Shown: one piece after another, positions 53,624 through 62,120 of the stretch | How the letters are laid out: the number at the start of each line of letters is the position of its first letter | Position numbering within the stretch: position 1 is the stretch's first letter | Origin: Solirubrum sp044628455 | GTDB taxonomy: Bacteria; Bacteroidota; Bacteroidia; Cytophagales; Hymenobacteraceae | NCBI RefSeq assembly: GCF_044628455.1 | Contig: NZ_JBIYZW010000001.1 | Location: 558,001-622,000 of the forward strand | DNA: 64,000 bases | Direction: 5' to 3' | Made by a program: the position numbers and the translations under genes | Notes under the pieces: generated by a model | Seen by the model: the letters and a program-made list of their open reading frames with translations, nothing else | Told to the model about the DNA's origin: nothing | Databases searched by the model: none

Positions 53624-54868
53624 TCACTGCCCCGCCAGAGCCCGCCCGGCCAGGTAGCCGGTGGTCCAGGCCGCCTGGAAGTTGAAGCCGCCGGTGATGC
53701 CGTCGATGTCGAGCACCTCGCCGGCGAAGTGCAGGCCGGGCACCAGGCGGCTTTCCATGGTTTTCAGGTTGACCTCGCCCAGCGGAATGCCGCCGCAGGT
53801 CACGAACTCTTCCTTGAAGGTGGTTTTGCCGCGCACGCCCAGCGGCTGGCGCAGCAGCAGCTCAATCAGGCGGTTCTGCAGCTTGGCCGGCAGCTCGCCC
53901 CAGCGCGCGTCGGCGCCGATGCCGGCCAGCTCGACCAGGGTGCGCCACAGCCGTTGCGGCAGCCCAAAGAGCGGGTTGGCCAGCACCGTTTTCTTGCCGT
54001 GCTCGGCCCGGAAAGTGTTCAGCCATTGCCGCAGGGTTTCCTCGGTGTGCGCGGGCACCCAGCTCACGAGGGCCGTGCCGGTGTACTGCAGCTGGTGCAG
54101 GCGGCGGGCGCCCCAGGCCGAGAGCTTGAGCACGGCCGGGCCGCTCACGCCCCAGTGCGTGACCAGCAGTGGGCCCTCGTAGTCGAGCTTTTCACCGGCC
54201 AGCACCACCCGGGCGTGGGGCACGCTCACGCCCATCAGCTCCTTGAGCGGGGAGTTGGGCACGTTGAAGGTGAACAGCGAAGGTACCGGCTCCTGCAGGC
54301 CGTGGCCCAGCCCGCGCAGCCACTGGTAGCCTTCGGCTTTGGGGTTGCCGCCGGTGGCCACCAGCAGCTTCTGCACCCGCAGCGGCTGGGCGTGGGCGCC
54401 GGTCAAGGTCAGCTCGAAGCCGCCTTCGGGCAGGGGCTGAATGCGTTCGGCCGCGGTGCTGAGCAGGATGCGCACGCCGGCACGGCGGGCCGCCTCAAGC
54501 AGGCACTGGGCAATGGTTTCGGAGGAGTCGGTGACGGGGAACATGCGGCCGTCGGCCTCGGTCTTGAGCTGCACGCCGCGCGCCTCAAACCAGCGCACCG
54601 TGTCCTGGGCGCCAAACTGGTTGAAGGGTTCCTTGAGCTGGCGGCCGCCGCGGGGGTAGTGCTGCACCAGCTGGGCCGGCGAAAAGCAGTGGTGCGTCAC
54701 GTTGCAGCGCCCGCCGCCCGACACGCGCACCTTGCTCAGCAGCTTGCCGGTTTTCTCAATCAGGTACACCGGGCGGGTCGGGTTGGCCTCGGCGCAGGCA
54801 ATGGCGCCGAAAAAGCCGGCCGCGCCGCCGCCCAGCACGGCTACGGCCTGGTTTGCATGCTCCTTCAC
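53624..54868 (-). CDS. HI0933 family flavoprotein (TIGR00275-like)
   Basis: This 414-residue FAD protein has VAVLGGGAAGFFGAI at the start, KVRVSGGGRCNVTHHCFSP (the HI0933 motif), LLVATGGNPKAEGYQW and the C-terminal ESRLVPGLHFAGEVLDIDGI followed by TGGFNFQAAWTTGYLAG. The family is widely conserved; BaiN in gut clostridia reduces bile-acid intermediates, and other roles are open. The divergent paralog at 26451 has a related FAD site (EMLDWEAPTGGY). The start is ATG 54868; the next gene ends 24 bases upstream on the same strand. Confidence 0.92.
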   Translation of the reverse strand: MKEHANQAVAVLGGGAAGFFGAIACAEANPTRPVYLIEKTGKLLSKVRVSGGGRCNVTHHCFSPAQLVQHYPRGGRQLKEPFNQFGAQDTVRWFEARGVQLKTEADGRMFPVTDSSETIAQCLLEAARRAGVRILLSTAAERIQPLPEGGFELTLTGAHAQPLRVQKLLVATGGNPKAEGYQWLRGLGHGLQEPVPSLFTFNVPNSPLKELMGVSVPHARVVLAGEKLDYEGPLLVTHWGVSGPAVLKLSAWGARRLHQLQYTGTALVSWVPAHTEETLRQWLNTFRAEHGKKTVLANPLFGLPQRLWRTLVELAGIGADARWGELPAKLQNRLIELLLRQPLGVRGKTTFKEEFVTCGGIPLGEVNLKTMESRLVPGLHFAGEVLDIDGITGGFNFQAAWTTGYLAGRALAGQ

Positions 54869-54892
54869 AAAGGCAAAAGTACGGCGCGCAGC

Positions 54893-55750
54893 TTAGGCGC
54901 AGGCGTCCAGCGCCGCCTGCGGGTCGGGGTGGCGGAATTCGTAGCGCAGTTGCTCGTGCAAGGCGGTGGTGTCGATGTACTTGCCGCCGCGCTGGTCCCC
55001 GGAGAGAAAACGGGGCGCGGGCAGGCGCAGGAAGTCAGCCGCGGCAGTGTAAAAGCTCTGGCGGGAAGGGTGGGCCGGGGCGCACACGTTGAAGGTCGGG
55101 CCCCAGGCCTGCTGGTGCACGATGGCCTGCACCACGCCCAGCGCATCGGCCAGGTGCAGCATATTGACCGGGGCCGCCGGCTGCGGCAGCTCGGTGCGGC
55201 CGGCCAGAAAGCGGCCCGGCGCCCGGCCGGGACCCATCAGCCCGCCTAGCCGCAGCACCGTGGCGAGCCAGGGCCGGCCGGGCTGCTGCAACAACCACTC
55301 GGCGCGCAGCAGTCCGCTGGCGGCATCCGGCGCGGCCAGCGCATCGGCTTCCGTCATGCGGCGGGGCTCATCGGCATACACGCCGGTGGAGCTGATGAAG
55401 ATGACTTGCCGCACCGATGAATCGGCCAGCGCGTCGGCCACGGGCTGCAGCAGGGCGGGGTAGGCCGCGGGGTCGGGGGCGGCGTCGCGGCGCTGGCCGG
55501 GGGGCACGTTGAGCACCAGCACCTGGGCGCCGGCCAGCACCGGCCGCACCTCGGCCGCCCGCGTTTCGGCACCCAGACGCAGGACGTGGCCGCGAATGCC
55601 GGCCGCCGCCAGCAGCGGCAGCTTGTCGGGCGAGGTGGTGCTGCCCGCCACGGCGTGGCCGGCCTGGGTTAGGGCGCGGGCCAGCGGTAAGCCCAGCCAG
55701 CCGCAGCCCAGCACGGCCACGGGGACGGCTTGGTAATCGGTTTGGTGCAT
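54893..55750 (-). CDS. NAD(P)-binding sugar-epimerase-like SDR, YeeZ-type
   Basis: This 285-residue protein is an extended SDR without the usual YxxxK catalytic pair in a clear form. It has the dinucleotide loop VAVLGCGWLGLPLARAL, the strand VRQVIFISSTGVYADEP, LRLGGLMGPGRAPGRFLAGR and VNMLHLADALGVVQAI. These match the YeeZ/SDR_a5-like group that includes enzymes annotated NAD-dependent epimerase/dehydratase. The substrate is unknown. The frame opens at 55867; the ATG at 55750 gives MHQTDYQAVPVAVLG. It lies 24 bases before the HI0933 gene and may be cotranscribed. Confidence 0.82.
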   Translation of the reverse strand: MHQTDYQAVPVAVLGCGWLGLPLARALTQAGHAVAGSTTSPDKLPLLAAAGIRGHVLRLGAETRAAEVRPVLAGAQVLVLNVPPGQRRDAAPDPAAYPALLQPVADALADSSVRQVIFISSTGVYADEPRRMTEADALAAPDAASGLLRAEWLLQQPGRPWLATVLRLGGLMGPGRAPGRFLAGRTELPQPAAPVNMLHLADALGVVQAIVHQQAWGPTFNVCAPAHPSRQSFYTAAADFLRLPAPRFLSGDQRGGKYIDTTALHEQLRYEFRHPDPQAALDACA

Positions 55751-55896
55751 AGGCTGCAAATAACGCAGGATTCGCGCCGCCGGGGGGCGCGTGGCAGAGC
55801 GGCCGCGGCGGCAAACCATTCGGCATGCCGACAAAACCGCGCAATTGCCGTTCTTGCGTTTCGTCAATCACTGCCCATTTCTTTTTCGCTTTTCTT

Positions 55897-56772
55897 ATGG
55901 CTTCAGCTCCCTACGCCCAACCCATGCTGCGCGACGGCGCCCTGCAGGGCAAAACCATCATCGTCACCGGCGGCGGCACCGGCCTGGGCCGGGCCATGAC
56001 CACCTACTTCCTGCAGCTCGGCGCCAACGTAGTCATCAGCTCGCGCAAGCTCGACGTGCTGGAAACCACGGCCAACGAGCTGCGCGCGCAAACCAACGGC
56101 AAGGTACTGGCCGTGCAGTGCGATGTGCGCAAGTACGACGAGGTGGAGAACCTGCTGCGCCGCACCGTGGAGGAGTTCGGCCGCGTGGACGTACTGGTAA
56201 ACAACGCCGCGGGCAACTTCATCAGCCCCACCGAGCGGCTGTCCAACAAAGCCTTCGACGTCATCGTCGACATTGTGCTGAAGGGCAGCTACAACTGCAC
56301 CCTGGCCCTGGGCAAGCACTGGATCGAGCAGCAGCAGCCCGGCACCATCCTCAACATCGTCACCACTTACGCCTCGGTGGGCTCGGCCTACGTGGTGCCC
56401 TCGGCCACGGCCAAGGCCGGCGTGCTGGCCATGACGCGCTCCTTGGCCGTGGAGTGGGCCAAGTACGGCATCCGCTCGGTGGCCATTGCGCCCGGCCCGT
56501 TCCCCACCGAGGGGGCCTGGAGCCGCCTGTTTCCCGAGCCGCTGGCCTCCAAGCTCGACCCGGCTGCCTCGGTGCCGCTCAAGCGCGTGGGCGAACATCA
56601 GGAGCTGGCCAACCTGGCGGCCTTCCTGGTGTCGGATTTCGCGGCCTACATCAACGGCGAGGTCATCACCATCGACGGCGGCGAATGGCTCAACGGCGCG
56701 GGCGAGTTCAACAAGCTCGAGCTGCTGACCCCGCAGATGTGGGACATGATCGAAAAAACCATGCGCCGCTAA
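55897..56772 (+). CDS. 2,4-dienoyl-CoA reductase-type SDR
   Basis: This 291-residue short-chain reductase has TIIVTGGGTGLGRAMTTYF (NADPH site) and VDVLVNNAAGNFISPTERL. Instead of YxxxK it has ILNIVTTYASVGSAYVVPSA and then TAKAGV, the arrangement of human DECR1, where the Tyr of the TTIYA segment and the Lys of SAKAG are catalytic. Further DECR-like blocks are RSLAVEWAKYGIRSVAIAPG and GPFPTEGAWSRLFP. It should reduce 2,4-dienoyl-CoA in degradation of unsaturated fatty acids. The frame opens at 55825; the ATG at 55897 is used. Confidence 0.88.
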   Translation: MASAPYAQPMLRDGALQGKTIIVTGGGTGLGRAMTTYFLQLGANVVISSRKLDVLETTANELRAQTNGKVLAVQCDVRKYDEVENLLRRTVEEFGRVDVLVNNAAGNFISPTERLSNKAFDVIVDIVLKGSYNCTLALGKHWIEQQQPGTILNIVTTYASVGSAYVVPSATAKAGVLAMTRSLAVEWAKYGIRSVAIAPGPFPTEGAWSRLFPEPLASKLDPAASVPLKRVGEHQELANLAAFLVSDFAAYINGEVITIDGGEWLNGAGEFNKLELLTPQMWDMIEKTMRR

Positions 56773-56822
56773 GCACGGATTTCTGCGGATTTTTCGGATT
56801 CCACGGATTTTGTTGACGATTG
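56770..56822 (+). repeat. GGATT-type repeat starting at the dienoyl-CoA reductase stop codon
   Basis: From the stop TAA the sequence is GCACGGATT, followed by three GGATT cores and GACGATTGT, aligned base for base with the copy at 52618. Confidence 0.8.
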
Positions 56823-56824
56823 TA

Positions 56825-56866
56825 AAACGAGACAGGCCACCCGTGCGGGTGGCCTGTCTCGTTTAT
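56825..56866. terminator. Bidirectional terminator inside the second GGATT element
   Basis: A 19-bp perfect stem (56825-56843 with 56846-56864) is flanked by AAAA and TTTAT. The core CAGGCCACC is shared with the hairpin at 52825. Confidence 0.88.
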
Positions 56867-56914
56867 CTGTTCAGCTAAATAACGGCTAGCTGTTATCTGG
56901 TCAATGTGAAATTT

Positions 56915-56966
56915 AATCGTCCACAAAATCCGTGGAATCCGTCGAATCCGGAAGAATTCGTGATTA
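56915..56966 (-). repeat. GGATT-type repeat starting at the DUF1571 stop codon
   Basis: Read on the minus strand from the stop TAA (56966-56964), the sequence is TCACGAATT, then GGATT cores and GGACGATT. It mirrors the copy at 56770 across the terminator. Confidence 0.8.
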
Positions 56967-57800
56967 AAGCTTGTACTCCTTGTAATCCTTGCTGAACTCG
57001 GCGGCGGGGATGGGCTGGTTGGCCACCACGTTCTGAAACTCGAAAGACTCGAAGAGGCCGTGGTCGTCCCACACGCTGATGAGCAGGGGCAGCATCAGCT
57101 TCTGGTCGACGCAGATGATGGTGCGGCGACCGTAGGCGTTGGGCACCTGCAGGGTGCGGCCGGCGGCAATGGTTTCGCCGTAGCCAAGCTTGTTGCGCTC
57201 CAGGATGCGGTGCTCGCCGCAGCCGAAGCGGTCGGCAATCTGGGCCGGCGTCTCGGGCTTCTCGGTTTTGTAGTTCACGTAGCGGAACTGCGGAAAGTCG
57301 GAGCGCAGCAGGTAGCAGGGGCGGCCCTGCACGGTGGTGTCACCGGCGTAGCGGAAGGAGCGGCGGTAGGTGTCGGCGCGCTGGGGCGAGGTGCGGATGA
57401 CGTCGGTGATGACGCCGTAGCCGGCCTCCAGGATGCCGTGGTGCTGGTTTTTGCGCATCAGTGTGCCGTTGGGGTCGAGGCTGAGCGTCACGTAGGGGAA
57501 GCTGTTGGGGTACACCCAGGCGTCGCCGCCGTTCTGGCCCTCCACCCACAGCACCTCGATGCCCTTGTGGTTGCGCAGGTACACGCGCTGGGGGTTGAAG
57601 GTGAGCTTCATCTGGGAGCGAACCTGCTGCAAGCTGCCGCCCATGCGCTCGGTGGCCTTCACCGAGCAGCGCAACGACTGCAGCTTGTCGATGCTGGTGC
57701 TCAGACGCGTCACCAGCAACTCGGTGGTCATTTTCTCGGGCGGGGCGGCCGCCAGCAGCAGCACTAGGGCGGGGGTAAGGAGCTGGAGCAGACGAATCAT
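56964..57800 (-). CDS. Secreted DUF1571 protein with an embedded LysM-like segment
   Basis: This 278-residue protein has a signal peptide (LLTPALVLLLAAAPPEK) and the DUF1571 outer-membrane-associated fold: LQSLRCSVKATERMGGSLQQ, MKLTFNPQRVYLRNHKGIEV and LWVEGQNGGDAWVYPNSFPY. Residues about 185-235 (TPAQIADRFGCGEHRILERN and TIAAGRTLQVPNAYG) have the LysM order: an IA-xx-F/Y helix, RILERN, then a Gly-Arg-Thr-Leu-x-Val-Pro end. LysM binds peptidoglycan, so this part could anchor the protein to the wall. The function of DUF1571 is unknown. The start is ATG 57800. Confidence 0.8.
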   Translation of the reverse strand: MIRLLQLLTPALVLLLAAAPPEKMTTELLVTRLSTSIDKLQSLRCSVKATERMGGSLQQVRSQMKLTFNPQRVYLRNHKGIEVLWVEGQNGGDAWVYPNSFPYVTLSLDPNGTLMRKNQHHGILEAGYGVITDVIRTSPQRADTYRRSFRYAGDTTVQGRPCYLLRSDFPQFRYVNYKTEKPETPAQIADRFGCGEHRILERNKLGYGETIAAGRTLQVPNAYGRRTIICVDQKLMLPLLISVWDDHGLFESFEFQNVVANQPIPAAEFSKDYKEYKL

Positions 57801-57876
57801 AGGAAATAAAGGGCGAGGGCCGGGCTTCGGATTCAGTAAGTTGCGCAGAATTCGGCAAAACTGCGCGGGCCGCCGG

Positions 57877-58176
57877 CTAGTTGAGGCTGATTTTGGGCAG
57901 GCGCGAGGCCCCGCTGTCGAACACGAACAGCTCGTCGATTTCCACCTGCTCCAGGAAGCGGAACAGCGGAAACTGCTCTACCACCCCGCGCACGGTGTCC
58001 GCGTCGGGGCCGTGCATGGTCACCCAGCCCCGCGAGCGGTCGGCGCTGATGGCGTAGGCCACCACGATGTTTTCTTCGATGAGGCTGTTGATGAAGGCGC
58101 GGTGCCGCGGAATGGTGGACACGAACTCCTCGTCGAACGACTCGGGCAGGCGCAGCGACACAACGAAAACGGCCAT
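57877..58176 (-). CDS. YciI-like or muconolactone-isomerase-like small protein
   Basis: This 99-residue alpha/beta-barrel-type protein begins MAVFVVSLRLPESFDEEFV, with HRAFINSLIEENIVVAYAIS and RGWVTMHGPDADTVRGVVEQ. This is the dimeric ferredoxin-like fold shared by YciI, MIase and similar enzymes. No active-site His-Asp pair can be fixed without alignment. It is 76 bases upstream of the DUF1571 start on the same strand and divergent from the glycosyltransferase gene. Confidence 0.75.
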   Translation of the reverse strand: MAVFVVSLRLPESFDEEFVSTIPRHRAFINSLIEENIVVAYAISADRSRGWVTMHGPDADTVRGVVEQFPLFRFLEQVEIDELFVFDSGASRLPKISLN

Positions 58177-58298
58177 ACAACAACGGAAAAAAAGGGCGGG
58201 CTACCGGGCGGTAAACGCCACGGGCGGGCGGAAAGTTGACGCCGGCCGCCGGCGCGGCGGCAACTTTTTGGCCCGCCCCACCGAACAACGCTGCACCC

Positions 58299-59063
58299 AT
58301 GCACTTCGCCGTCATCACTCCCACCCACAACCGCGCCGCCTTCCTGCCCGAAGCCGTGCAGAGCGTGCGCGCCAGCGTGCTGGCCCCGCTGCCCGACGCC
58401 CGCTACGAACACCTGATTCTGGACAACGCCAGCACCGACGCCACGGCCGATTTCCTGGCCGAAGCCGCCAGCTGGGAAGGCCCCGCCATCCGCACCTGGG
58501 CGCAGCGCGCCGGCAAACTGCTGCCCGGCCCGGCCCGCAACCGCCTGATTCGGGAAACCCCGGCCGAGGCCTGGCTGGTGCCCCTCGACGACGACGATTT
58601 GCTCTTGCAGCGCTGCCTCTACCACTACGGTGCCCAGATCGAAGCCCACCCCGGGCGGCAGTGGTTCGTGGCCGATTTCCTGCGCGTGGACGAGGAGCGG
58701 CGCTACCTGCCCGGCGAGGACTACTACGCCTGGCGCTTCGACTCGGCGGCCGATATGCTACGCGCCATTTTCCGCGCCGAGCATTTCATTCAGGGCAACG
58801 TGTGCTTCAGCCGCCGCCTGTTCGACGCGGTGGGCGGCTACAGCGAAACCTTGCGCATGGCCGAAGACCTGGATTTGTACGTGCGCTTTCTGCTGGCCGG
58901 CGAGCTGCCCGTGGTGTGCCCCCACCTGAGCCACCTGCACCGCTTTCACCGCAGCAACGTGAGCCAGGGCGTAGATGCTGCCAAGCACGGCGCCGACCTG
59001 CAACGGATTTACGACCAGTACGTCGCGCAGCTCCAGCAATTGGGCGTGGAGCGGCCGGGGTAG
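58299..59063 (+). CDS. Family 2 glycosyltransferase
   Basis: This 254-residue GT-A enzyme begins HFAVITPTHNRAAFLPEAVQ, with LILDNASTDATADFLAEA and the metal-binding DDDD in WLVPLDDDDLLLQRC. The acceptor side follows (FIQGNVCFSRRLFDAVGGYS with AEDLDLYVRFLLAGE, the catalytic ED). It transfers a sugar from a nucleotide donor in the cytoplasm, probably for surface polysaccharide or glycoprotein synthesis; no cluster is nearby. The frame opens at 58236; the ATG at 58299 gives the conserved start. Confidence 0.93.
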   Translation: MHFAVITPTHNRAAFLPEAVQSVRASVLAPLPDARYEHLILDNASTDATADFLAEAASWEGPAIRTWAQRAGKLLPGPARNRLIRETPAEAWLVPLDDDDLLLQRCLYHYGAQIEAHPGRQWFVADFLRVDEERRYLPGEDYYAWRFDSAADMLRAIFRAEHFIQGNVCFSRRLFDAVGGYSETLRMAEDLDLYVRFLLAGELPVVCPHLSHLHRFHRSNVSQGVDAAKHGADLQRIYDQYVAQLQQLGVERPG

Positions 59064-59117
59064 TTGTTGGGTGACAGGTAGCAGGTGATACGTGACAGGT
59101 GGCCGGTAGCGCGTGCC
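59061..59117 (+). repeat. 7-bp repeat tract starting at the glycosyltransferase stop codon
   Basis: From the stop TAG, units of seven (GGTGACA, GGTAGCA, GGTGATA, CGTGACA, GGTGGCC) follow without a gap. This is a GGTGACA variant of the GTTG-type heptamer. Confidence 0.65.
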
Positions 59118-59229
59118 GGGCAGCTGGTGCCACGGGGCCATGCAGCGCGTTGAGCGGTTATGCCGGCGGCCTCGGGCCGGCAGTTGGGCTTCTGGCTTGC
59201 TTCGGAGCAGAAGTGTGCTGCGCAAAACC

Positions 59230-59520
59230 TTCTTATATGCGTGCAAAATGGACGTAGAAGCGTGCGAAACCGACTTATATGAGCGCAAACGGTCTTATAT
59301 GCCTGCAAACCCTCCTTAGAAGCGTGCGGAATGGACTTATATGCGTGCAGGACGGTCTTAGAAGGCGGAAAACGGACTTAGATGCGTGCGGACTGGTCTT
59401 AGAAGCGTGCGAAACCGACTTATATGGATGCAGGATGGACTTAGATGCGCGCGGAATCTTCTTAGAAGCATGTGGGACGGACTTAGAAGCGTGCGGAATG
59501 GACTTAGAAATCGGCTCGGG
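59230..59520. repeat. 21-bp imperfect tandem array, 14 units, between convergent genes
   Basis: A CTTA-type core recurs 14 times from 59232 to 59503; of the 13 intervals, 11 are exactly 21 bases and two are 20. The unit core is CTTAGAAGCGTGCGGAA with TATAT or AGAAG variants in the middle. The sequence is unrelated to the array at 21506, but the period is the same. Confidence 0.88.
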
Positions 59521-59654
59521 CCTCGGCGTGGGACGTAGTGCGGCCGGAGGGTAGCACTTGGCCGCCATGTAGCAGGTTGCGGCGGGCGGCGGGGCACGTC
59601 TGGTCGGTAGCCGGTGGGAGCGGGGCGGCGCAACGCGGCCGGCCCGAAACGACA

Positions 59655-59690
59655 CAAGCCGGAAACCGCCCGCGGGCAGCTTCCGGCTTG
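59655..59690 (-). terminator. Terminator candidate of the S46 peptidase
   Basis: CAAGCCGGAA (59655-59664) pairs with TTCCGGCTTG (59681-59690); the 16-base loop has its own GC pairing. On the minus strand it is followed by TGTCGTTT, a weak U-run, 33 bases after the stop. Confidence 0.5.
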
Positions 59691-59722
59691 GGCCGGTAGG
59701 AGCAAAGGAGTAGGAAGCGGGG

Positions 59723-61999
59723 CTATTGAGCCACGGCGGCCTTCTCGCGCTTCACTTTTACTTTCTGCTTCTTGATTTTCTTGTCGGCGGGGGCGGTTTC
59801 GGCGGGCTGACCGGGGAGGCCTACCAGCTTCATTTCCTTTACCAGGTGGCCCGCACCGGCTACTTTATCGACCACGAAGAGCATGTAGCGCACGTCGAGG
59901 GTGATGTTGCGCACGCGGTCGGGGTCGTACATGATGTCGGACATGGTGCCCTCCCAGTTGCGGTCGAAGTTGGTGCCAATCAGCTCCCCGCGGCCGTTGA
60001 TAACGGGCGAGCCGCTGTTGCCGCCGGTGGTGTGGTTGGTGGCCGTGAAAGCCACCGGCACGGTGCCGTTGTGGGCGTAGGGGCCGTAGTCCTTGTTGTT
60101 ATAGAGCTCCACGAGGCGGGCCGGCACCTGAAACTCGGGGTTGGTGGGGTCGGCTTTTTCCATGATGCCGTCGAGGGTGGTGTAGTACGCGTACTGCACG
60201 CCGTCGGCGGGCTGGTAGCCGGCCACCTGCCCGTAGGCCACGCGCAGGGTGGAGTTGGCATCGGGATAGAACTTGCGCTCGGGCTGCCACTGGCGCAGGC
60301 CGGCCAGGTAGGTGCGCTGCAGCAGGGTAATCTGGTCCTGGGCCGCCGAGTAGGCCGGCAGCACTTTCTGGCGGTAGGTAGCCACAATGGGGGCGGCCAG
60401 CTGGTAGGCCGGGTCGGCGAGCAACGCCTGGGCGTTGCCCTTCAGCAGCTCGTCGAGCACGCGTTGAGCCGAGGCATCGGAGGTCAGGCGGCTGCGCTGG
60501 TAGAGCTCGGCGGCGAAGCGCGCCCAGGCCGCGGGGGTGGTGTGCTGGCGGCGCAGGTTCTGCACGTACTCGGGCAGCAACTCGGCGGGCGTGCCGTCGG
60601 CGTAGAGCGGCAGCAGGGCGGCGGCCACTTTCTGGTCGGTGCTCACGGAGTAGTTGCGGAAGAAGTTGCTGGTGCCGCGGCGGGCTTTTTCCACCGCCGT
60701 AGCCAGCTCAGGCTGCGGGGCTTTGGCCTGAATCAAATCCACCAGGTTCTGCAGGCTGTTGGCGTAGGCCACCAGCTCCACGCCCAGCGCGGCCTCGGTG
60801 GTGTAGTCGCGGGCCAGCACGTAGGGGCGCACCAGGCGGTACTGCTGCTCGAGCTGATCCAGAATCTGGCCGTAGGCCGCTTTGCGGGTGGGGTCGCCGG
60901 CTGCCACCCAGGCGCGGAACTGCGTTTCCTGCTGCTGCTTGCGGGCGGTAGCGCCGAGGCGCTTGAGGCCGCGCATCTCCCCAATCCACTTCTTCCAGTA
61001 ATTGGCCAGCGAGGCGTATTTGGCGGCGTACTGAATGCGCACCTTGTCGGAGGCCTGCATGTCCTCGTTGAGAATACGCAGTTTGGCGTCGCGCACCTTC
61101 ACCCGCGCCGGGTCCGACACGGCGTAGATTTCGTCGACACCCCAGCTGGTGAGGTATTCGGTGGTGCGGCCGGGAAAGCCGAAGACGAGGGTGAAGTCGC
61201 CGGGCTGCACGCCGGCCAGCGAAATGGGCAGGGAGTGGCGCGGCTGGTAGGGCTTGTTGTCCTTGGAGTAGGGCGCAGGCTTGTTGTCGGGGCCGGCGTA
61301 GATGCGGAACAGGGAAAAGTCGCCGGTGTGGCGCGGCCAGGCCCAGTTGTCGGTGTCGCCGCCAAACTTGCCGATGCTCTCGGGCGGCGCGCCCACCAGG
61401 CGAATGTCTTCGAACACCTCCGTGACGAACAGGTAGTACTCGTTGCCGCCGAACATGGGCCGCACGAAGGCCTTGTAGTGGGTGCCCTGCACGGCCTGCT
61501 GGGCCACCTGGGCGCTGCGCTGGAGCACGGTTTTTTCGCGCTCGGCCTCGGCCACGCCGGCCGGAATGCCCTGCAGCACCTGGCCCGTGACGTCTTCCAT
61601 GCGCACGATGAAGGTGGCGGTGAGGCCGGGGTTGGGCAGCTCCTGGCCGCGCGTCATGGCCCAATAGCCCTTGGTGAGGTAGTCGTTCTCGACCGAGGAG
61701 TGCTGCTGAATCTGGCCGTAGCCGCAGTGGTGGTTGGTGAGCAGCAGGCCCTCGTTGGAAATGATTTCGCCCGTGCAGCCGCCGCCGAACTGCACCACCG
61801 CGTCCTTCAAAGAACCGCGGTTGACGCTGTAAATGTCTTCGGCCGTGAGCTTGAGGCCTTTTTGCTGCATGTCGGCCTCGTTGAGCTGCTTGAGCAGCAG
61901 CGGCAGCCACATGCCTTCGTCGGCGCGGGCGGCCAGGGGCAGCGCCAGGGCCAGCAACAGCGCGCCGAGGCGGGGAAAGCGGGAAAGAAATGACGTCAC
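59723..61999 (-). CDS. Dipeptidyl-peptidase of family S46, DPP11-like
   Basis: This 758-residue periplasmic serine peptidase removes dipeptides from peptide N-termini. It has a signal peptide (ending AARADEG), the His of the triad in LLLTNHHCGYGQ (about residue 91) and the Ser in TGGNSGSPVING (about 663). Eighteen residues after that Ser, in GTNFDRNWE, is an Arg. In DPP11 this Arg selects Asp/Glu at P1, whereas DPP7 has Gly, so DPP11 specificity is likely. The frame is open to ATG 62053, but those extra codons span a TAATTTCG box, so I use the GTG at 61999. The C-terminal tail is Lys-rich. Confidence 0.92.
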   Translation of the reverse strand: MTSFLSRFPRLGALLLALALPLAARADEGMWLPLLLKQLNEADMQQKGLKLTAEDIYSVNRGSLKDAVVQFGGGCTGEIISNEGLLLTNHHCGYGQIQQHSSVENDYLTKGYWAMTRGQELPNPGLTATFIVRMEDVTGQVLQGIPAGVAEAEREKTVLQRSAQVAQQAVQGTHYKAFVRPMFGGNEYYLFVTEVFEDIRLVGAPPESIGKFGGDTDNWAWPRHTGDFSLFRIYAGPDNKPAPYSKDNKPYQPRHSLPISLAGVQPGDFTLVFGFPGRTTEYLTSWGVDEIYAVSDPARVKVRDAKLRILNEDMQASDKVRIQYAAKYASLANYWKKWIGEMRGLKRLGATARKQQQETQFRAWVAAGDPTRKAAYGQILDQLEQQYRLVRPYVLARDYTTEAALGVELVAYANSLQNLVDLIQAKAPQPELATAVEKARRGTSNFFRNYSVSTDQKVAAALLPLYADGTPAELLPEYVQNLRRQHTTPAAWARFAAELYQRSRLTSDASAQRVLDELLKGNAQALLADPAYQLAAPIVATYRQKVLPAYSAAQDQITLLQRTYLAGLRQWQPERKFYPDANSTLRVAYGQVAGYQPADGVQYAYYTTLDGIMEKADPTNPEFQVPARLVELYNNKDYGPYAHNGTVPVAFTATNHTTGGNSGSPVINGRGELIGTNFDRNWEGTMSDIMYDPDRVRNITLDVRYMLFVVDKVAGAGHLVKEMKLVGLPGQPAETAPADKKIKKQKVKVKREKAAVAQ

Positions 62000-62120
62000 G
62001 CGGTACGAGTCGTTGGTGAGTAGTAGGGCGAAATTACGGCAGCCCGGCCACAACCGCCCGCCGCCGGGCCGCTATCTTGTCCGGCGGGCGGCGCTCTGCC
62101 CGGTTGTTTGCCCTTTGCCC

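Larger units (their letters stand above)
59064..59722. other. Gene-free stretch of 659 bases with two repeat systems
   Basis: The stretch between convergent genes holds the 7-bp tract (59061-59117), a 21-bp array (59230-59520) and a terminator candidate near the peptidase stop. Frames here (for example 59275-59655 on the minus strand) are repeat-encoded and start inside the array; none has a family match or a plausible start, so I call no gene. Confidence 0.7.

Noticed and set aside
59275..59655. A 126-codon minus-strand frame with PHASKSV heptads
   Set aside because: Repeat-encoded like the previous one, located between convergent genes with no promoter.
59726..61993. A 755-codon plus-strand frame over the S46 peptidase
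   Set aside because: The opposite frame has catalytic His and Ser motifs and a signal peptide; this one is low-complexity Val/Gly/Leu/His.
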